Origin: Wallemia ichthyophaga EXF-994
Lineage: Eukaryota > Basidiomycota > Wallemiomycetes > Wallemiales > Wallemiaceae
Direction of reading: 5' to 3'
Assembly: GCF_000400465.1 (NCBI RefSeq)
Contig: NW_008806276.1
Span: forward strand, 248,001-312,000
DNA length: 64,000 nt
Shown: positions 37,879-49,318 of the stretch, piece by piece
How the letters are laid out: each line of letters begins with the position of its first letter
Numbering within the stretch: position 1 is the stretch's first letter
Notes under the pieces: model-generated
Seen by the model: only the letters and a program-made list of their open reading frames with translations
What the model was told of the DNA's origin: nothing
Database searches by the model: none
Position numbers and translations under genes: made by a program

Positions 37879-40280
37879 ATGTACACACTCAAACCACTCC
37901 CCGCAGAGACTTGGATTCTTATAGCGAATCACCTAGACTTTAATAGCCTTAAGAGCTTTGCACTTACAAATAAACATTTCCACTCTCTATTCACCACAAT
38001 AGAACTGCAATACAAGTACTGGCTTGAAATTTACAACCAATCAGATCGCATCACAGACACCCCAGACGCTATCAAACAGAGGCTTGATAAGGTCCAGAAT
38101 CTTCAAGGCAACTTTAACTGTCTAAACGCACAACAGCACCATGTTCTTATACGCGATCACAAATCAGCACTCCAGGCAAGATTAGATCCTAATAACATTC
38201 CTTATCGCAAAAAACACAGCCATTCTAGCCTAAGAGTGCTTAGAGACGGCTATTTCCTTGTTTCTTCAAGGGACAGCCAATTTGAGCTCTACAAGTTACC
38301 ACAGTCGAATGGCGAATCCTCTCAACACTCCATCGACAACGTTCATCCACTCTATCCCTCCATTGTTAAATTCGATACTGGCGGCACGCAAAAACAGATT
38401 CAAGACTTTGATTTGGATGTCGAGAATGACCTCATCGTGTGTTGCATACAGGAATTTCAAACAGATAACACGATGCTGCAGTTCTACTTCCGTTTCTTCA
38501 GTCTTTCCAAGGCTTTGAATGAGCAGGAAGCAGTTCAGCATCCTATAGCTTCAGCACCCTTCACTCACAACATACTACGCGCGTCAGTCGCAGCGCCTTT
38601 CCAGATGCAGCTCAATGGTCCCCATCTGGCTGTGCAATTTAATGAAAGAGATGGCAAATCTGTCGTCAGCGTATGGAATTGGACTAGACAGATGGCTTTG
38701 GAGGCTGTCTACTACGACAAATTAAACCTCTGTGAAGCTGCTGCTTTTCTTACATCTGATATCTTAGCACTTGCAATTGTATTGGAAAATACTGGTAATC
38801 CTATCATTCAATGTGTTCAGCTTGATTCTAAGCAGCAAAAACAAGCTGAGCAGAGGTACAGCTATGGTTTACCGGATATTCCATCTGGGCAAGTTGATGC
38901 TGTTGGTTTTAAGATACTCAGTGACTTTCATCTCGTCAGTAGCCATTCAAATGCCTTGCACTCACTAAACCATCCTCTCAGTTTGACGATCTAAGCGGAA
39001 GTAAGAAACACGTTCCATTCGTCTTCGCGGAGCCTGTCGTATCTCACACGACCGATGCATCGCTCAGAAACAGAGGCTCGATTCAACCAACTGAAGAGTC
39101 AGGGTGTCTGTGCATCGAAGTGGCCTCATCGGACTATCTGTCAGACGACATATATCCAGCAACTTTCATCATCCAGAAGAAAGAAATGCTCGAGAATATG
39201 ATAGAAAGGGACGTTTCACAGATCGACAACACGCGTCGTCACGGCGAGAGTCGTTCGAAAGGTTCATTTGATGCTTATTTCTTGGCACATGTTACTAGGG
39301 TGATCAGCGAACCTAAGTCTGTTTACCCAATGTATGGCACACGTTTCTGTAACGTACCCAAGATCAACATGATTGAGTTGATCGATTTCAATCCTCGTCT
39401 TAGGCAGAGTAAGCCACCTACACTCACCGCAGATAGAAAAGCACTGGTAGGTGGGCGTCAAAGGAGAATGGACAGATACGTTCAGAAACATCAACGAGGC
39501 ACTCTCATTGCACCTCACACAGGCGATCATGAGGCTATGGTTAACCATATTGCTACCAGGATAAGAGATTTTACTGCTAACAACGACCTTCCAAATCATG
39601 AGAATGCGCTCGAGGGAATAGAAGCTATAATAGATGAAGAGAACAGGAGATACTTACAGCACATAGACGACAATGTTGACGACGAGGATGAAATTGACGA
39701 TGACTTAGACGATGAGGAGATTGAGGATGAGGATGAGGATGAGGTAGATGAAGAAGAGGGCGCCTTGATTGGAAATGGTAGGACAATGTCTGAGCCTCCT
39801 CCCGAGGATGACGGAGAGGAAGACGAAGCCGACGACCATGAAGGCGAGATAGGCGGACAAGATGAGATAAACGTCATGCAAGAGATTGACATGAGTGATG
39901 TGAGTGATGAAGAAGAGCGTAATATGGAGCACATTCCACCTGGTGAATCCGTCCAACGGTCTCTGCATGAAACAGACGGGTATCCTGAAAGACAAGCGTT
40001 GGTGAAAGGATCACAGCAGTCAATAGATGTTCTAACGAACCAAGCAATATACACCCAGGAAGATGAAGATAATGAGAAGAGAGAGATTGAATTCAAGCTA
40101 CCATACAGAACTATCCTTAGCTTTACAGATCTTGGCGTCGAAAGTGCAATGATAGACAAAGAGTGCATCGTGCTTGAGGTGGGAGCGAGGTACTTTATCC
40201 AAATACACACTAACACTAAATTAGACATGTCACGAAGTTTTCCATATACTAACATTTTGATTCACACATATAATCGATAA
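37879..40280 (+). CDS. F-box protein with beta-propeller-like middle and acidic insert
   Basis: Predicted 784-aa protein from exons 37879..38934 and 38982..40280. An N-terminal F-box, LPAETWILIANHLDFNSLKS followed by TNKHFHSLF, should bind Skp1 of an SCF ubiquitin ligase. Repeated WD-like strands follow (VSVWNWTRQMALEAVYYDKL). After the intron comes VPFVFAEPVVSHTTDASL, and then a run of Asp/Glu at about residues 545-620. The 47-nt intron has a weak donor (GTCAGT). It is inferred because the upstream frame stops at 38994 while the second frame is open from before that point. If unspliced, the product is the first 371 residues only. Confidence 0.68.
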
Positions 40281-40415
40281 TTACCTTTATTACACCACTT
40301 AAAGTACATACGAATAAGATATTTAAATGTTTCATGATTGGAAAAGCGCAACTAGTTATACACTATTACTAAGAACCTAATAAACAGAAAATGATCTATG
40401 CAGAAAGTGGTGCGG

Positions 40416-42122
40416 TCAGACGTGCTTGGAGGTAGACTGATACTTATATTGCAAGCTCTCTGCCTCGCGGTCTAACCACTCTTGACCATGCCACAGGCCC
40501 TCACCTTTGAGATCATTATCAGATCTGAACTCATCCCAGACCATTTTCAATATGCGGCCTCTATACCATTCTTCGTAGACGAAAGTTGCAGCAGACGACT
40601 GTTGAAGAGCATGATCTTTTTCATCGTCAGATAAGATGTTCCAATTTGGAGGTGGCTGCTCAGTATATCCAGATACAGTGGATAAATCTATGAAAGTGGG
40701 ATAGATGTCTTTGATAAAGTACTCATATGACCTCTTGTTATGTGGTCTTGAGGGGAAATCCGCAGTGAGATCGTCTCCAAAAGTATTTTCAATATTTCTG
40801 TAATGTTCAGGCGTGAGCGTCTCCCTGAAAACGATGATTGAATGACCGAGCGTCACCAAAGTTCTACCACCATCAAAAGCGAATCTCTTAAACATGTTGT
40901 CGCCTCCTAAGAATTTTGCGACGCGTAATATAATCTTGATGGATGTCCAATCCTCCGACATGTATTTAGGGAAGTAAGTAGGAATGATGTCAGACCAACC
41001 TTTGATTAAATGATGGATAGAAATAAATGGTAAACCGGATTGGAAGAAGCCCTCGGCATTCCCATGTATATCAAATTCTGTATTTTGTGAGAGGAGTGTG
41101 GATGGGATAATAGAATTCAACTTACGATGCAAACCTTTCTCATGGGAAACAAGATGATTCATGTCTTTACCGGTAACGAAAGCGGCACACCCGGACACCT
41201 TGCCATCGCCACCAAAGACGTCTCTAGAATTTTCTGCGCAATTATCGTACTGGCTATGGATTTTTCTTGCAATAGGGTTACTGAGGAAGATACCGGCACC
41301 ACCAAAAGCCTGTAAACCGAAGTCATGTGCTTGGCGAGGGGATTCACTGGCACCGCCCAAGATCCAATCTTGTCTTTGATCGTACTTTGACAGCATACGC
41401 TGAACTAATCTAATATCGATAAAAGTGGTGTCATCATCGCTAACGACGACCCAATCGACGGTGGGAGCGAATTGGAGGGCTTCACCGGGTAAAGAAAGCA
41501 TACGATCTTCGTAGATGTCTATCTTGGAAGATCTAACAGAGCAATTTAAGCCCCTTGTATTGCGTAAGAAGGATTCGAGGGAGGATTGTTGAGGGGCGTC
41601 GTGAGGAGCGAGAAGAACGAGACATTTAGAGTCGCTTTTGATAAAGTGAGACCAAAGTTGAGAGTAATCGCGTGCTCTACTTGGGGTCGTAGTCATTGCA
41701 AAGATAATCTGATTTAATTGAGGAGCATTCGCCGGAAGCGAGGGAAGGCGAGGGTATACGTCAATATCGTTAACAGGGATAGACGGGAGAGCTTTAGTGA
41801 GGATGTTCTTGTTATTTGGTGGTTGTATAATCGGAGTTTTAATACCAGGTGGTGTAAGAAGAGCGTCATTGTAGAAGGGCAATGGCTTCAATTGGCTCGT
41901 TTCTTCTTTCCAAGGGGAAAAATGGGGCGATAGGATACCCATTCGTACTCTGTATATCGAAGGTGGCAGCCCTGCTGTCTGTATATGATGATTTATAGTC
42001 AAATAGCCAATCACGCTAACTATGATCACAGTAATCAGCAACCTCAATCTGCGCATTTTAGTTACGCCGACGAATTTATTTCGAGTGTTTAAAGTTGCTG
42101 GCGATGGAAGACTGATTTCCAT
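40416..42122 (-). CDS. Type II membrane Fringe-like glycosyltransferase, copy 1
   Basis: Predicted 552-aa Golgi-type enzyme. Exons are 40416..41077 and 41126..42122; the 48-nt intron is in frame and restores GLHQFDIHGNAEGFFQSGLP. A membrane anchor (LRLLITVIIVSVIGYLTI) follows a short basic cytosolic tail. The catalytic region has FAMTTTPSRARDYSQLWSHF, the metal-binding DXD as DWVVVSDDDTTF, and RLVQRMLSKYD. FGLQAFGGAGIFLSNPIARK, VFGGDGKVSGC and LPFISIHH follow. The Asp triplet and later GGAG motif are of the Fringe/GT31 type (DUF604-like). Donor and acceptor sugars are unknown. It is an inverted paralogue of the gene at 42471. Confidence 0.8.
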   Translation of the reverse strand: MEISLPSPATLNTRNKFVGVTKMRRLRLLITVIIVSVIGYLTINHHIQTAGLPPSIYRVRMGILSPHFSPWKEETSQLKPLPFYNDALLTPPGIKTPIIQPPNNKNILTKALPSIPVNDIDVYPRLPSLPANAPQLNQIIFAMTTTPSRARDYSQLWSHFIKSDSKCLVLLAPHDAPQQSSLESFLRNTRGLNCSVRSSKIDIYEDRMLSLPGEALQFAPTVDWVVVSDDDTTFIDIRLVQRMLSKYDQRQDWILGGASESPRQAHDFGLQAFGGAGIFLSNPIARKIHSQYDNCAENSRDVFGGDGKVSGCAAFVTGKDMNHLVSHEKGLHRKLNSIIPSTLLSQNTEFDIHGNAEGFFQSGLPFISIHHLIKGWSDIIPTYFPKYMSEDWTSIKIILRVAKFLGGDNMFKRFAFDGGRTLVTLGHSIIVFRETLTPEHYRNIENTFGDDLTADFPSRPHNKRSYEYFIKDIYPTFIDLSTVSGYTEQPPPNWNILSDDEKDHALQQSSAATFVYEEWYRGRILKMVWDEFRSDNDLKGEGLWHGQEWLDREAESLQYKYQSTSKHV

Positions 42123-42470
42123 TCACTTCCTGGTTGTTGGATGTTGCGGTTAACGGTGGAGTAGATGGATAAGCTAGTTTTGTTTAAAATTTCAAGCAAA
42201 TCGGGTGCAATTGAGAGATAAAGATCAGTCTTAGGGATAATTCACAGTTGGCTACGCAATCATTACATCTGTGTGACTGACTCTTTACGGACTAGATGCG
42301 GACGCGTTGTGCAGTTGGAAAGAAAGAACAATTAAATACATAAACAACATTTACACATGTAATTTAATCATTGATTCTTTTGAAACTTTGTTCCGTTTTC
42401 GATATCCGCAGCCGCTGAGTTCAGTTGCTGCGACCGATAACTCGAAACATCTTCCATCCCAACGACAATA
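42123..42470. promoter_or_regulatory. Shared divergent promoter of the paralogous glycosyltransferases
   Basis: A 348-bp interval between start codons of the two divergent copies, with no ORF of note. It is AT-rich, with TAAATACATAAACAAC-type sequence near 42335. It may give joint control of both copies. Confidence 0.4.
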
Positions 42471-43985
42471 ATGAGCAAATTGGGCAAATTAAGCCTGCCA
42501 ATCCCAGTCACTGCAGCAGCCGCTGCCGCCGCCGCTTACAGCTCTCCCGCAAAAGCAAAGAAATTGGCACTTGGCTTGGTTGCTATGATTACAATCGCTG
42601 TTGTTTGCTTCTGGCCTGAGCCATCGAAATACGTTGTTCCACACGGCGTTTGGAGAGTTAGACAGGCACTCCTTATTCCCGAAGTCGTCCCTTGGGAGCA
42701 CGAGACCACTCAAATGACGCCGGTACCTACGTATGATGATCCCCTTCTCAGTCTCGGGGGTATTCGTAGACCATACCTCAACAACACTTTTCCCCCTACT
42801 CCGAACCACACTATTCCCATTTACCCACGCGTTCCAGAGTTGTCCGACTCCGCTCCTAAACCTGAAAATATTCTCTTCGCAATGACCACAACCGCTAAAA
42901 GGGCTAGAGAATACTCCACCCTCTGGCGTCACTTCATGTCTCCTGGTGCGCGCTGCCTCGTTATCCTCCCTCCCTCCGATCAAGATAGAGTTGAAGAACT
43001 ACAAGTCTTCTTGGAGAGAGTTAGGAAATTGCACTGTATCGTTCAAGTTAGCGAAATTGATCATTATGAAACTCGTATGCTCTCTGTTCCCATGGAGGCA
43101 AACAAAATTGCTAAAAGAGTAGGCGGTATTCACTGGCTTTGCATTGGCGACGATGATACCTTTTTCACCGATTTAAGGCTAGTGCAGAGAATGCTCAGCA
43201 AGTACAATCCTGCTGATGATCATTTCATTGGTGATATCTCTGAGGGTGCCGATCAAAGACAAATTTTTGGCAGACAAGCTTTCGGTGGTGCTGGCTTATT
43301 TATTACCAACCCCGTAATGCAGAAGATGGGCAATAAATTCCAAGACTGCGTTCGAGAAGCTAACATATATTGGGGTGGCGACGGCAAACTCACGAAATGT
43401 GCAGCTTACGTTTTAGGTATCCCTTTTGAGGAAGTGCTCACAATTGAGCCTGGTTTGCATCAATTCGATGTACTTGGATCGGGTGCCGGTTATCTACAGT
43501 CAGGATTACCCTTCATCTCTATGCACCACTTTATTAACGGCTGGACACATCTTATACCACACCACCTCCCGAATAGAATATCAGACGATTGGTTCGCTAC
43601 TAGATTGCTAATGAGAGCTGCAGAGTTCCTTGGAGGTGATAATCTCTTTAGAAGAATCATGTTCGATGGTGGTAAGACACTGCTCTGCCTTGGACACTCT
43701 ATCATTCAATATGAACACGCTCAATCACCATCTGACCTCACACAAATCGAATACACACTAGGACCAATTGGTTTCAGATTCATTGAGCAACTCCCAGTGA
43801 GACCCGAACCCCCAAAGACCAAGGAATACTTTATCTCAGATATCCGCATAGAGACACCCGAAAGGGCAATATTCTGGTTCGAAGATAAAGATGGAGAAAG
43901 ATTGCGCCTCGTATGGGATGGCGAGAACGGCTCAGTTGATTTACCAGCGAAACAGCAACCTAAGAGCAAATGGATAGGTTGGTGA
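42471..43985 (+). CDS. Type II membrane Fringe-like glycosyltransferase, copy 2
   Basis: An intronless 504-aa paralogue of the divergent neighbour. An Ala-rich cytosolic segment (TAAAAAAAAYSS) precedes the anchor LALGLVAMITIAVVCFWP. Shared blocks are FAMTTTAKRAREYSTLWRHF, IHWLCIGDDDTFFTDLRLVQ, RMLSKY, FGRQAFGGAGLFITNP, YWGGDGKLTKC, GLHQFDVLGSGAGYLQSGLP and FLGGDNLFRRIMFDGGKTL. The paralogue has an intron exactly within GLHQFD, so intron loss or gain separates the copies. The DDD metal site is intact in both, so both are probably active. Confidence 0.82.
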   Translation: MSKLGKLSLPIPVTAAAAAAAAYSSPAKAKKLALGLVAMITIAVVCFWPEPSKYVVPHGVWRVRQALLIPEVVPWEHETTQMTPVPTYDDPLLSLGGIRRPYLNNTFPPTPNHTIPIYPRVPELSDSAPKPENILFAMTTTAKRAREYSTLWRHFMSPGARCLVILPPSDQDRVEELQVFLERVRKLHCIVQVSEIDHYETRMLSVPMEANKIAKRVGGIHWLCIGDDDTFFTDLRLVQRMLSKYNPADDHFIGDISEGADQRQIFGRQAFGGAGLFITNPVMQKMGNKFQDCVREANIYWGGDGKLTKCAAYVLGIPFEEVLTIEPGLHQFDVLGSGAGYLQSGLPFISMHHFINGWTHLIPHHLPNRISDDWFATRLLMRAAEFLGGDNLFRRIMFDGGKTLLCLGHSIIQYEHAQSPSDLTQIEYTLGPIGFRFIEQLPVRPEPPKTKEYFISDIRIETPERAIFWFEDKDGERLRLVWDGENGSVDLPAKQQPKSKWIGW

Positions 43986-44454
43986 AGAACATTTTTCATT
44001 CTCAGGCTCAGGACTATTATACTTATAAATTGTACTTTTAAGAAATCCAATCTTGATATATCAGATATTGCAAGGCAAGAAATGAAGGATAAAGGGAGTG
44101 AAGATGCCGATGATTCAATTAAGGTTACAGGTCCAGCCGTGGAGAGACGGAGAAGCTAAAATTTAAACTGAGTAGTATATGAGGTTTAAAAAACCTTTTT
44201 AAAATGAAAGAGTAACGCATTGATTCGTTACAGGAACGCAAGATGCTGCAGTGCACGAACAAATATCAAGTACACGGCCAGGATAAAAGCGTAGAGGGAT
44301 AGAACGCGTGTGGATGTATAAAGCATAAAAGAGGGAATAAGATAAACTCAAAATATATTTTCATTTTCATTTTCATTTTACGCACTAGTGAATTGCCTGC
44401 GTTCGAGCTTCAAGCTTCTTCACGTAACGTTTTTGGGAGGACAGCGCTGGCAGC
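43986..44454. promoter_or_regulatory. Chitin synthase promoter region
   Basis: A 469-bp interval with no supported ORF. It holds a TTTAAAAAACC-type AT tract (about 44187) and a tandem CATTTT repeat at about 44362-44378, some 80-95 bp upstream of the chitin synthase ATG. Confidence 0.4.
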
Positions 44455-47378
44455 ATGTCAAACAGACCTTACGCAGATCCATTCAATGAGAGGAATCCAA
44501 TTAACCACGCTGAAGTACCGCCTCAAAGAATTCCACTAAGCGAGGAACAGTTCAGCCCCTCTTTTCCTTCGTCTTCATCGGTGAACCTCAACGGTGGCCA
44601 AGCAACGCCTTACGATTACCCGCCATCATCATTCTCTCACTCTAATTTAGGCGCATATCCCCCTTCAAATCCAGGTGAGTTTGCGCGTATTGCTGTCAAT
44701 TTGATAGCCCTAATCACAGCCTAGACGAGGACTCTGAAGCTAAAATGCCATTAACGGCTGACAACAGAATACAAACGTATGCTCCAGCTGGGTGAGTGAA
44801 ATTTATGTGTTTTTTGGATCACCGACTGACGTTTGCACAGCTTTGATCCGAGAACATACGGTGACCCATACAACAGCCCATACGAGGAGCCTGCTACAAA
44901 CGCAATGTCCGCTGAGGCTGATTGGCGTCGCAGGCAAACTATTAAAAGAGACAGAGCTAAAACTGTCAAAGTTAAGCTTACAAAGGGTCATTTCATTCAC
45001 GAGTTCCCAGTCCCAACAGCTGTAAAGAACGCTTTGGAGCCCGTCTACAGGGATTTCACCCACACTAGAGAGTTCTCCCACCTAAGATACACGGCAGCTA
45101 CTTGCGACCCTGATGACTTCACCACAGAGAATGGCTGGTCTTTGAGAGCTTCCAATTACGGCAGACATACTGAACTGCTCATCGTTATCACTTCGTACAA
45201 CGAAGACAAGATCCTTTACGCTCGTTCTCTTCATGCAGTTATGCTCAACGTGAGAGATATCTGCAAAACTCGTCAATCAAAGTATTGGAGATCAGCTGGC
45301 CTTGAAGGTGGTCAACCTGGTTGGCAAAGAATTGTCGTCGCCCTTATCACGGATGGTTTAGAACCCATGGATAAAACTGTCCTCGATTTATTAGCAACTA
45401 TTGGTGTTTACCAAGATGGTGTCATGAAGAAGGAAATTGATGACAAACAAACTGAAGCCCATATTTTTGAGTACACTACGCAACTCTCCGTCGACACCAC
45501 TCCTCAACTTATCGTTCCTCACGGTGATGATCCTAACAACCTTGTTCCAGTTCAAATCATCTTGGTCGCAAAGGCTAAGAACCAGAAGAAGATCAATTCA
45601 CACAGATGGTTGTTTAACGCTATTGGTAGAATGCTACAACCTGAAGTTTGTATTCTTCTTGATGCTGGTACCAAGCCATACAAGAAATCTCTCTACTATA
45701 TATGGGAGGCTTTCTACAACAACAAGAACTTGGGTGGTGCTTGTGGTGAAATCTATGCTCAATTGAAAGGTGGTAAGAAGCTCATAAACCCTCTTGTCGC
45801 TGCTCAAAATTTCGAATACAAGATTTCAAACATCCTCGATAAGCCACTTGAATCTGCTTTCGGTTATGTCTCTGTCTTGCCAGGTGCTTTCTCTGCTTAT
45901 AGATATAGAGCTATTCAAGACAGACCACTCGAGCAATATTTCCACGGTGATCACTCTATGGCTGAGAGACTCGGTAACAAAGGTATTAACGGTATGAATA
46001 TCTTTACAAAGAACATGTTCTTAGCTGAAGATCGTATTCTTTGCTTCGAATTGGTTGCCAAAGAAAATGCAAGATGGACATTGTCATACGTTAAGTCATC
46101 TAAAGCTGAGACTGATGTTCCAGAAGAAGGTCCAGAATTGATCTCCCAAAGAAGAAGATGGTTGAACGGTTCATTTGCCGCATCCGTTTACGCTATTGCA
46201 AACTTCTTCAGGTTATATAGGTCATCACACGGTATCGTCAGGATGTTCTTCTTGCACGTCCAATTGATTTTCAACACCATTAACTTGATGTTCTCTTGGT
46301 TCTCTATTAGTTGTCTATGGCTCACTTTCTCCATCGTTATTACCCTGTTATCAAAGCAAGGTACCGGTGATACGCCAATCTATTCATTCGGTACCCCAGT
46401 TGTCACGTATTGGTTTAACAGGTCATTTCAATGGATCTGGGCTTTCATAGTTATTTGTCAATTTGTGTTGGCATTGGGTAATAAGCCTAAAGCGGAGCGA
46501 ACATTCTACAACATTTCCTTCTTGTGGGTTTGGTTTGATTTAAGATAGTATTGGTCTAACAGTTTAATTTTAACAGCGTCTTCGGTATTCTTGGTCTTTA
46601 TCTCATTTATTCAGCTATTTTCCTTACAGTCAAAGCATTCATTAACATGAAAGTTGAAGGTACGAATGCTTGGGAAAGATTAGCATACGTTTTGGAATCG
46701 GAGAACTCTGTTTTGATTGCAGCTTTGGCAGCTACTTTCGGTATCTACTTTTTGGCATCGTTCCTCTTCTTAGATCCATGGCACATGTTTACTTCATTCC
46801 CTCAATACTTGTTGATGGCACCTTCGTTTATTAACGTCCTCAACGTCTACGCTTTCTGTAATCTTCATGATGTCAGTTGGGGTACGAAAGGTTCGGATAA
46901 AGATGACGCTTTACCTGCCGTCAAATCCAAGAAGGAGAAGGGTGGTGAAGCAACAGCTGAAACTAACGTTATGAAACAGAAGGATATTGATGGTGCATTT
47001 CAAGAAACGGTCAAGAGAACAGTCGCTACGAAGATTAAGGAGAAATCAGAGCCAGAAAAGCCATCAAGTGATGATGAGAACAAGGCTTTCAGATCTAGAT
47101 TGGTCTTGTTCTGGTTGCTTTGCAATATGATTGTCGTCATCGTCGTTCAAAGCGCAGATGGTTTATCACCAACAGTACCACAATTATCAGCATCCGATGC
47201 AGAAAGAGAGCAGTTTATAAAGGATTCTAGAGGATATAGCCAATGGTTGACACACAAGCAATCAATGTTTTTCAAAGTTATTCTGTGGACTACATTCGGT
47301 ATAACTGCATTTAAATTCGTTGGTGCACTTTACTTTTGGATTAAAACCAATGCTTTCAGATGCTGTCGCAAGAACTAA
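44455..47378 (+). CDS. Chitin synthase, division 1
   Basis: Predicted 926-aa plasma-membrane processive glycosyltransferase that makes chitin from UDP-GlcNAc. Exons are 44455..44674, 44725..44791, 44841..46532 and 46577..47378. A Pro/Ser-rich N-terminus leads to [20 protein letters not shown], then the GT2 core: [46 protein letters not shown], the catalytic AEDRILC, and QRRRWLNG for product binding. Seven or so membrane segments follow, with [10 protein letters not shown] between them. The third intron (44 nt) has a weak donor (GTTTGA), chosen because the flanking frames only join in phase 2. The fine class within division 1 is uncertain. Confidence 0.94.
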
Positions 47379-47589
47379 ATTGAATCAATCTCCAGCTAAA
47401 CTGATATATACCATCAATTCAAAGTAGTAAATTTCACCTATTGGCAATAGTACAAATTTCAAACCAATCCATAAACACAATTAAATCAATTTATCCATTG
47501 TTTCCACTCTTGAACCTGTCTCATTCGTATTTGAAATTCATTATGAACAATTTTATCAAGTTTATTTAAATTGAAATAAATAGAATATT

Positions 47590-48910
47590 TTACTTGCAAC
47601 GCATACTGACTATTGGATTACCGAACTCTCTCCATTCATCTTGAGATATCCACAGTTGATGGAATGTACCTAAACTACCCAACATAGAGCCGCCCAACCA
47701 TGAAGCAAATTTTCTCTCAACAGTGTTGGCAGGTGAGTGCACTTTAACTCTTGTATTGCTCAATACAGCGTATAATTCATTCTGTATTCTCTCGCTTAAT
47801 CCAGGCGTTGCGCTGACACCACCGACAATGATAATGTTTGATAACAAATGATGGCGACTGTCTGTTTCAGCTGCTTGAATGGACTCTTTGATTAGTTCAG
47901 GTAGGGGTTTTGGATATGAACAATTTATTGAGGCAGGTTCAAAAGTGTTTGGAGTGTGTGGTAGGGGATTGAAGGGGATTGGATTGATCAGTATCTCGTT
48001 AGCTACGAATCGACAAAGTTGATAGTTGTCAGCGAAACCATTAGGGAATTCGTAAGATTTGATAGGACGTTGCATTAAGGCTCCATGATCCCAACCGTTC
48101 TCACTTATAGCAGACGTAGACTCTCTCCAATCTTTGAGTATCTTTGATTTTGACCAGTTCATCCAGCTTTCAGATGGGTTGATATCACTTCTAGTAGTGA
48201 ATTGAGGATTTTTACCAGGTTCAACTGTTGTCTTTGATTCGATCAGTTGGTGAGGGATGAGGTTGGTATTTAGATTGCTTCTTTGAGTTGGATCCAAGCT
48301 ATTGAGGTAATTGTTTGTGATTTGTGTACCGCCGATATTATTCCTAACAACGCCCTTCCTCAGGACAAATCCATCGACTATTGGAGTAACGGATGTTGAT
48401 TCAGCACCGATATCGATAATCAAAGCGGTTGATTTGCCTGCAGCGAATGCAGAGAGGACAGAGTCATTTGCTATGTAAAATCCAGGTACGTTGAACTTAT
48501 CGAAAGCAATTTCAGCGATTTTTTCCCGATGTTTCTGAGTATTCCAAGCAGGTTCGGTGAATAAGAGTGGATGGTCTTCCGTGTTAACGCGTAAGCAATG
48601 CGTGAAGGTGTGTTCGAGGAGTTCTGTGAACTTATCAAAGTCATCGACTAAGCTATCCTTCATTGTGTTATCAACTTGATAACCATCTCTATAGACATCA
48701 GGACCGTTATCACCGAAGAAAGTCTTTTCCTGATTATGGGTGTAATGTGTTGGTATAACTACTTTTGGTGCGTCTTCACCTGCGTAACCTGCACAGAGCG
48801 TCGTTGAGCCAGCGGAAACGACAAGAGCGCTAACTTCGTCTGTATATAGCTTTAGTTTATTGTATTAAGTAAATCCAACCAAAAATCCCACCTGCACCGT
48901 AAATGACCAT
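47590..48910 (-). CDS. ARP4: Actin-related protein Arp4 (BAF53-like)
   Basis: Predicted 422-aa nuclear actin-related subunit of NuA4, SWR1 and INO80-type complexes. Exons are 47590..48839 and 48892..48910; the first coding exon is 19 nt. The splice gives MVIYGADEVSALVVSAGSTT, the Arp4 start. Then come CAGYAGEDAPKVVIPT, FGDNGPDVYRDGYQVDN, PLLFTEPAWNTQKHREKIAE, ALIIDIGAESTSVTPIVDGF and NNIGGTQITNNYL. The actin-fold end reads IIIVGGVSATPGLSERIQNE, FASWLGGSMLGSL and QDEWREFG. It is a little shorter than the yeast protein (489). Confidence 0.93.
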
Positions 48911-49064
48911 GATGACAGTAAGAGTAAACAATCCAGTTAAAGAGTGAGGATAGGTAAGGGTACATGATAAAATACATTTATTTATTTAATTACTTTTGAT
49001 GTGGTATTTGAATCAGTAATCTTACGTGTCAGCAACTTGTCGGTTTTATTTGAGGCTTGTACAC

Positions 49065-49230
49065 CTAAGTACTCTTCTCTTGGTCATTTTGAGTGTCTAG
49101 GAAGTGGAAAAGTACGATAGCCAGCATTGTGATGATTCCTAGCGTGTTGGCCAACTGTGCGAGCGTGATGTCTGTTATCCTGTAAACCAATTACTCAGAA
49201 TCCAATGTAAATCAACAGTGGTACAAACAT
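49065..49230 (-). CDS. OST4: Oligosaccharyltransferase mini-subunit Ost4, start codon split by intron
   Basis: Predicted 38-aa single-span subunit that stabilises the Stt3-Ost3/6 subcomplex. Too short for usual ORF calls. The body 49065..49179 reads ITDITLAQLANTLGIITMLA, then a short FHFLD end. It matches the Ost4 pattern of a short luminal start, one helix and a polar tail. No ATG precedes it in frame. A 49-nt GT-AG intron (49180..49228) joins AT at 49230-49229 to G at 49179, so splicing creates the initiator codon. Unspliced RNA reads an 11-codon dead end from the same A. OST2 is also in this window. Confidence 0.72.
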
Positions 49231-49318
49231 TTTAATAGTCTAAGCTTATATCGGCTATAACGGATGTTAGAATTGAAGAAGTTCTTCGGCTTTAACTATC
49301 AACTCTTGCTAATTGGAA

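Noticed and set aside
39596-40255. 219-aa minus-strand Ser-rich ORF
   Set aside because: Antisense shadow of the Asp/Glu-rich tract of the F-box gene.
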